A stretch of DNA of 12,518 nt from Pseudomonadota bacterium. Lineage in GTDB: Bacteria > Pseudomonadota > Gammaproteobacteria > Steroidobacterales > Steroidobacteraceae. This document shows positions 9,119 through 12,518 of this stretch, piece by piece. Under the pieces are notes generated by a model that saw only the letters and a list, made by a program, of their open reading frames with translations, made no database searches and was not told the DNA's origin. Positions within the stretch are counted from its first letter, which is position 1. Each line of letters opens with the position of its first letter. The position numbers and the translations under genes were made by a program. The stretch spans positions 1-12,518 of the forward strand of contig JAKAFQ010000061.1 of the NCBI GenBank assembly GCA_021817875.1. The letters run 5' to 3'.

Positions 9119-10685
<1,567 letters not shown>

Positions 10686-10698
10686 AGCGCCAGCCGGC

Positions 10699-10718
10699 CG
10701 GCCCTTGCGTGCGGGCCG
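10699..10718 (+). terminator. Possible hairpin terminator of the bio operon
   Basis: CGGCCC (10699-10704) and GGGCCG (10713-10718) form a perfect 6-bp GC stem with an 8-base loop, 14 bases after the bioD stop. No U-tract follows. Its position fits a transcript end, but it is not a standard intrinsic terminator. Confidence 0.3.
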
Positions 10719-10752
10719 ACACTCATCCGAGGGTCCTCCTGCCGAAGCTCAG

Positions 10753-10784
10753 GCCCGGCTGGTCTTGCAATCGTCACGCCGGGC
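10753..10784. repeat. Inverted repeat flanking TTGCAA
   Basis: GCCCGGC (10753-10759) is perfectly complementary to GCCGGGC (10778-10784), with 18 bases between that include TTGCAA. It could be a transcript hairpin or part of a promoter region; no U-tract follows. Confidence 0.35.
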
Positions 10785-10792
10785 GCCATACC

Positions 10793-10806
10793 ATGACATT
10801 TGTCAT
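10793..10806. promoter_or_regulatory. Candidate operator dyad ATGACA-TT-TGTCAT
   Basis: ATGACATTTGTCAT has two perfect 6-bp arms around a 2-base centre, in one of the few AT-rich spots of the gap. It lies about 140 bases upstream of the DUF2244 start and just downstream of a weak promoter-like TTGCAA/CATACC pair. The two-base centre is too tight for an RNA hairpin, which favours a protein-binding site. ATGA/TCAT dyads recall sites of NarL/LuxR-type response regulators, but that comparison is only a guess. Confidence 0.35.
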
Positions 10807-10944
10807 TTTGGGACGCCGGCATGGGGACGCCCGAGCTGAATCGGGCCTCGCCGCCGGCACGCCGGATGCGGCCGGGAGGGGATTGCCGGGACGGCCGGGA
10901 GGCCGGATCCATTCGAGCAACGGTTAGGCGAGTTCCACTCACAC

Positions 10945-11427
10945 ATGCCTTTTTTGCGCATCGTGATCTGCCCAAATTGCTCGCTGAGCGTACGCGGCGC
11001 CGTCTGCGTATTTGCGGTCGCCTGCACGCTCAGCCTCGGCATCGGCGCGGTGTTCGCTTTCCTTGGCCTGTGGCCGGTGCTGCCGGTCGCGGGCATGGAG
11101 ATGATTCTGCTCGGCTGGGCGCTGCACGAGACGCTTGCCCGGCGCTACCAGGCCCAGATCCTGACCCTTACCGATGCGGACGTGAGCATCGAGTCGCGCG
11201 ACCGCTCGAGTACTCACGAGGTCGTGTTCCAGCGGTATTGGGCGCAGGTGAGGTTGAGGTATCCCGCATCACGCCTGCATCCGAGCCGGCTCACCATCGA
11301 GTCGCACGGGCGCAGATGCGAGCTGGGCGAGTTTCTGACGGAGGACGAGCGGCTCGGGCTGGCGCTGAGGCTGCAGCGCCTGGTTGGCCGCATCAACGAG
11401 TCGCCGCCGCTGGCCGTGGGTCGTTAG
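10945..11427 (+). CDS. DUF2244 family membrane protein
   Basis: This 160-residue protein of unknown function resembles the DUF2244 family. That family typically shows an N-terminal PNxSLSxRG motif (PNCSLSVRG at residues 10-18) and a helix-turn-helix membrane hairpin around LGLWPVLPVAGMEM. Two transmembrane segments are visible at about 19-38 and 41-61. The soluble C-terminal part of roughly 100 residues is probably cytoplasmic and rich in Arg. Genes of this family are often next to cytochrome c oxidase genes in proteobacteria, as here (coxB follows 63 bases later), suggesting an unproven link to oxidase assembly or function. An in-frame stop at 10837 and the lack of other start codons fix the start at ATG 10945, although its ribosome-binding site is poor. 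The cysteines around the PN motif form CPNC (C9, C12). Confidence 0.8.
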   Translation: MPFLRIVICPNCSLSVRGAVCVFAVACTLSLGIGAVFAFLGLWPVLPVAGMEMILLGWALHETLARRYQAQILTLTDADVSIESRDRSSTHEVVFQRYWAQVRLRYPASRLHPSRLTIESHGRRCELGEFLTEDERLGLALRLQRLVGRINESPPLAVGR

Positions 11428-11456
11428 CGGTGCGGTGCGGGTTCGGTTTCCGGTTC

Positions 11457-11473
11457 GCGCGCGGGCCGCGCGC
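11457..11473. repeat. GC inverted repeat just upstream of the coxB ribosome-binding site
   Basis: GCGCGCGG (11457-11464), one central base and CCGCGCGC (11466-11473) form a perfect dyad. In RNA this would be at least a 6-bp GC stem with a 5-base loop, ending two bases before GAGGGG at 11475-11480. It could protect the 5' end, attenuate transcription or affect ribosome access. It may also be chance in very GC-rich DNA. Confidence 0.35.
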
Positions 11474-11490
11474 CGAGGGGCACGACAACG

Positions 11491-12504
11491 ATGGATAAAT
11501 TTTCCGGAAAATTTCATGACGCGCGCCGCCGCGCCAGCGGCGGCAGGGCCGGGGAAGGGCCGACCAGGCGGGCCGCGCTCGGGAAACGGGCAGGCGTCAT
11601 CTCGCTCGTGGCTGGCGCGATGGGCACGCTGCCCGCCTTCGGCTCGGGCTGGGACCGGCTCAACATGCCGCGCGGCGTCACCAACGTCAGCGCCAGGATC
11701 TACTCCCTGCACATGATGGCGTTCTGGATCTGCGTCGCCATCGCGGTGGCGGTGTTCGGCGTGATGATCTGGTCGCTGGTGTTTCACCGCAAATCGCGCG
11801 GCGCGGTGCCCGACGTGGCCATGGTGCACAACACCAGGGTGGAGTTCGTCTGGACGGCCATCCCGGTGCTGATCCTGGCCGGGATGGCGATCCCGGCGGC
11901 GAGGCTCCTGGTCAGGATCAACAACAATACCGACTCCCAGCTCAGCATCCGCGTCAACGGCTTCCAGTGGGGCTGGCAGTACAAATATGCCGGCACCGAC
12001 GTCAGCATCGTCTCGAAGCTCTCGCAGAGCAGCGATGTCGCCCGGATGCTCGATTCGGGAATCAACCCAGACAGCGTGCCGCACTACCTGCGCAGCGTGG
12101 ATCATCCGCTGGTGGTGCCCGTGGGAGAGAAGATCCGGCTGCTCATCACCTCGGTCGACGTGATTCATTCGTGGTGGGTGCCGGACCTCGGCGTGAAGCG
12201 CTCGGCCATCCCCGGCTTCATCAACGTGGCCTCCTTCACCATTGAGCCGTCCAGGGCCGGGGTGTACCGGGGGCAGTGCGCCGACCTGTGCGGTCGCGGC
12301 CATGCCTTCATGCCGATCGTGGTGCGTGCCGTCAGCCAGAGCGCGTTCCAGGCGTGGCTGAAGCAGCAGGAGAGCGCAGGGAAGCAGGCCGCCGCCGGCG
12401 CCTCGCCGCGGCCTCCCGTGGCGGCAGGGCCTGCACCGCGGCCCGTCCCGGCCGCGCGTGCGCCTCTGCGTGGGTCAGCCAGCACAGCCGCCGCCAGCAC
12501 CTGA
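11491..12504 (+). CDS. coxB: Cytochrome c oxidase subunit II (CuA subunit)
   Basis: Subunit II accepts electrons from cytochrome c at its periplasmic CuA centre and passes them to subunit I. An Arg-rich N-terminus precedes a signal-like hydrophobic stretch (about 34-52), then LNMPRGVTNVS, TM1 (about 75-98) and TM2 (about 119-141). E118 in VEFVWTAIP matches the K-channel Glu; W160 and W162 in FQWGWQYKY are the aromatic electron-entry patch. The CuA ligands are complete: H226 (IHSWWVPD), C263, C267, H271 and M274 in QCADLCGRGHAFM. The residue between the cysteines, commonly Glu, is D265. No CxxCH follows, so this is not a fused caa3-type subunit; the last ~45 residues are an Ala/Pro-rich tail. 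No other start codon precedes the signal-like segment, so ATG 11491 is kept, with GAGGGG (11475-11480) 10 bases upstream. coxA is expected beyond the right edge. Confidence 0.93.
   Translation: MDKFSGKFHDARRRASGGRAGEGPTRRAALGKRAGVISLVAGAMGTLPAFGSGWDRLNMPRGVTNVSARIYSLHMMAFWICVAIAVAVFGVMIWSLVFHRKSRGAVPDVAMVHNTRVEFVWTAIPVLILAGMAIPAARLLVRINNNTDSQLSIRVNGFQWGWQYKYAGTDVSIVSKLSQSSDVARMLDSGINPDSVPHYLRSVDHPLVVPVGEKIRLLITSVDVIHSWWVPDLGVKRSAIPGFINVASFTIEPSRAGVYRGQCADLCGRGHAFMPIVVRAVSQSAFQAWLKQQESAGKQAAAGASPRPPVAAGPAPRPVPAARAPLRGSASTAAAST
11497..11514. promoter_or_regulatory. Perfect 18-bp palindrome over coxB codons 3-8
   Basis: AAATTTTCCGGAAAATTT is exactly its own reverse complement. It starts 6 bases after the first base of the coxB ATG and is strikingly AT-rich in a GC-rich gene. 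It encodes K-F-S-G-K-F. It could be a protein operator placed over the start of the gene or, less likely given the small loop available, an mRNA hairpin that controls initiation. I do not recognise the regulator. Confidence 0.45.
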
Positions 12505-12518
12505 GGCCCGAATCGCCA

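Larger units (their letters stand above)
10686..10944. other. Intergenic gap between bioD and the DUF2244 gene
   Basis: This 259-base gap is the longest non-coding stretch in the window. It contains two GC-rich inverted repeats, the ATGACA/TGTCAT dyad and several short direct repeats: GGGACGCC at 10810-10817 and 10824-10831, and GGCCGGGAGG at 10870-10879 and 10893-10902. A possible -35, TTGCAA (10765-10770), has CATACC 16 bases later (10787-10792); this is a weak match. The overlapping reading frames lack family features and ribosome-binding sites, so I call no gene here. Confidence 0.7.

Noticed and set aside
10870..10902. Direct repeat GGCCGGGAGG (two copies, 23-base offset)
   Set aside because: Short, purely GC-biased and in GC-rich non-coding DNA; likely chance.
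10793..10927. Possible 44-codon small gene starting at ATG 10793
   Set aside because: No ribosome-binding site, the start lies inside the dyad, and the Gly/Arg-rich product looks like GC-biased non-coding DNA.
10800..11498. Plus-strand open frame (232 codons) spanning the bioD-DUF2244 gap
   Set aside because: It overlaps the DUF2244 gene almost entirely in another frame; its composition is Arg/Gly/Ala-rich and no ribosome-binding site precedes it.
11269..12303. Minus-strand open frame (344 codons) opposite coxB
   Set aside because: His/Asp/Arg-rich antisense of coxB codons; spans the non-coding junction and half of the DUF2244 gene, with no motif.

Overview
The window is a gene-dense, GC-rich stretch of a proteobacterial chromosome. 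It is most likely from a gammaproteobacterium: the bioB-bioF-bioH-bioC-bioD order, the spoT-ridA-recG cluster and a UbiA very close to the E. coli form all point that way. I cannot name a genus. All eleven convincing genes lie on the plus strand. I see no tRNA, rRNA, mobile element, CRISPR array or phage gene.

Region 1 (1-5460) is a housekeeping block. It opens inside spoT, a bifunctional (p)ppGpp synthetase/hydrolase that lacks its first ~50 codons here. ridA (reactive imine deaminase) follows with its ribosome-binding site overlapping the spoT stop. recG (branch-migration helicase) overlaps the end of ridA and probably starts at TTG. ubiA (4-hydroxybenzoate polyprenyltransferase of ubiquinone synthesis) begins 15 bases after recG. 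These are close enough to be one transcript.

Region 2 (5461-5884) holds a GC-rich inverted repeat after ubiA and a small zinc-ribbon plus TM2-domain membrane protein of unknown role.

Region 3 (5885-10685) is a biotin operon, bioB-bioF-bioH-bioC-bioD, with overlapping gene junctions throughout. BioC and BioH begin and end the synthesis of the pimeloyl moiety on disguised fatty-acid intermediates; BioF, BioD and BioB build the biotin rings. bioA, needed between BioF and BioD, is not in the window. An AT-rich patch upstream of bioB contains a well-spaced candidate BirA operator, TTGTCGACC-N15-CGTTGACAA, which overlaps a perfect -35 hexamer. Biotin-responsive repression by BirA is therefore likely.

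Region 4 (10686-12518) starts with a 259-base gap holding two GC hairpins and a 14-base dyad. It then carries a DUF2244 membrane protein and coxB, subunit II of an aa3-type cytochrome c oxidase with a complete set of CuA ligands. The rest of the oxidase operon presumably lies beyond the right edge. A perfect 18-bp AT-rich palindrome covers codons 3-8 of coxB.

I found no clearly novel multi-gene system. The most interesting material is regulatory: the BirA-type operator with an extra half-site, the coxB palindrome and the dyad upstream of DUF2244.
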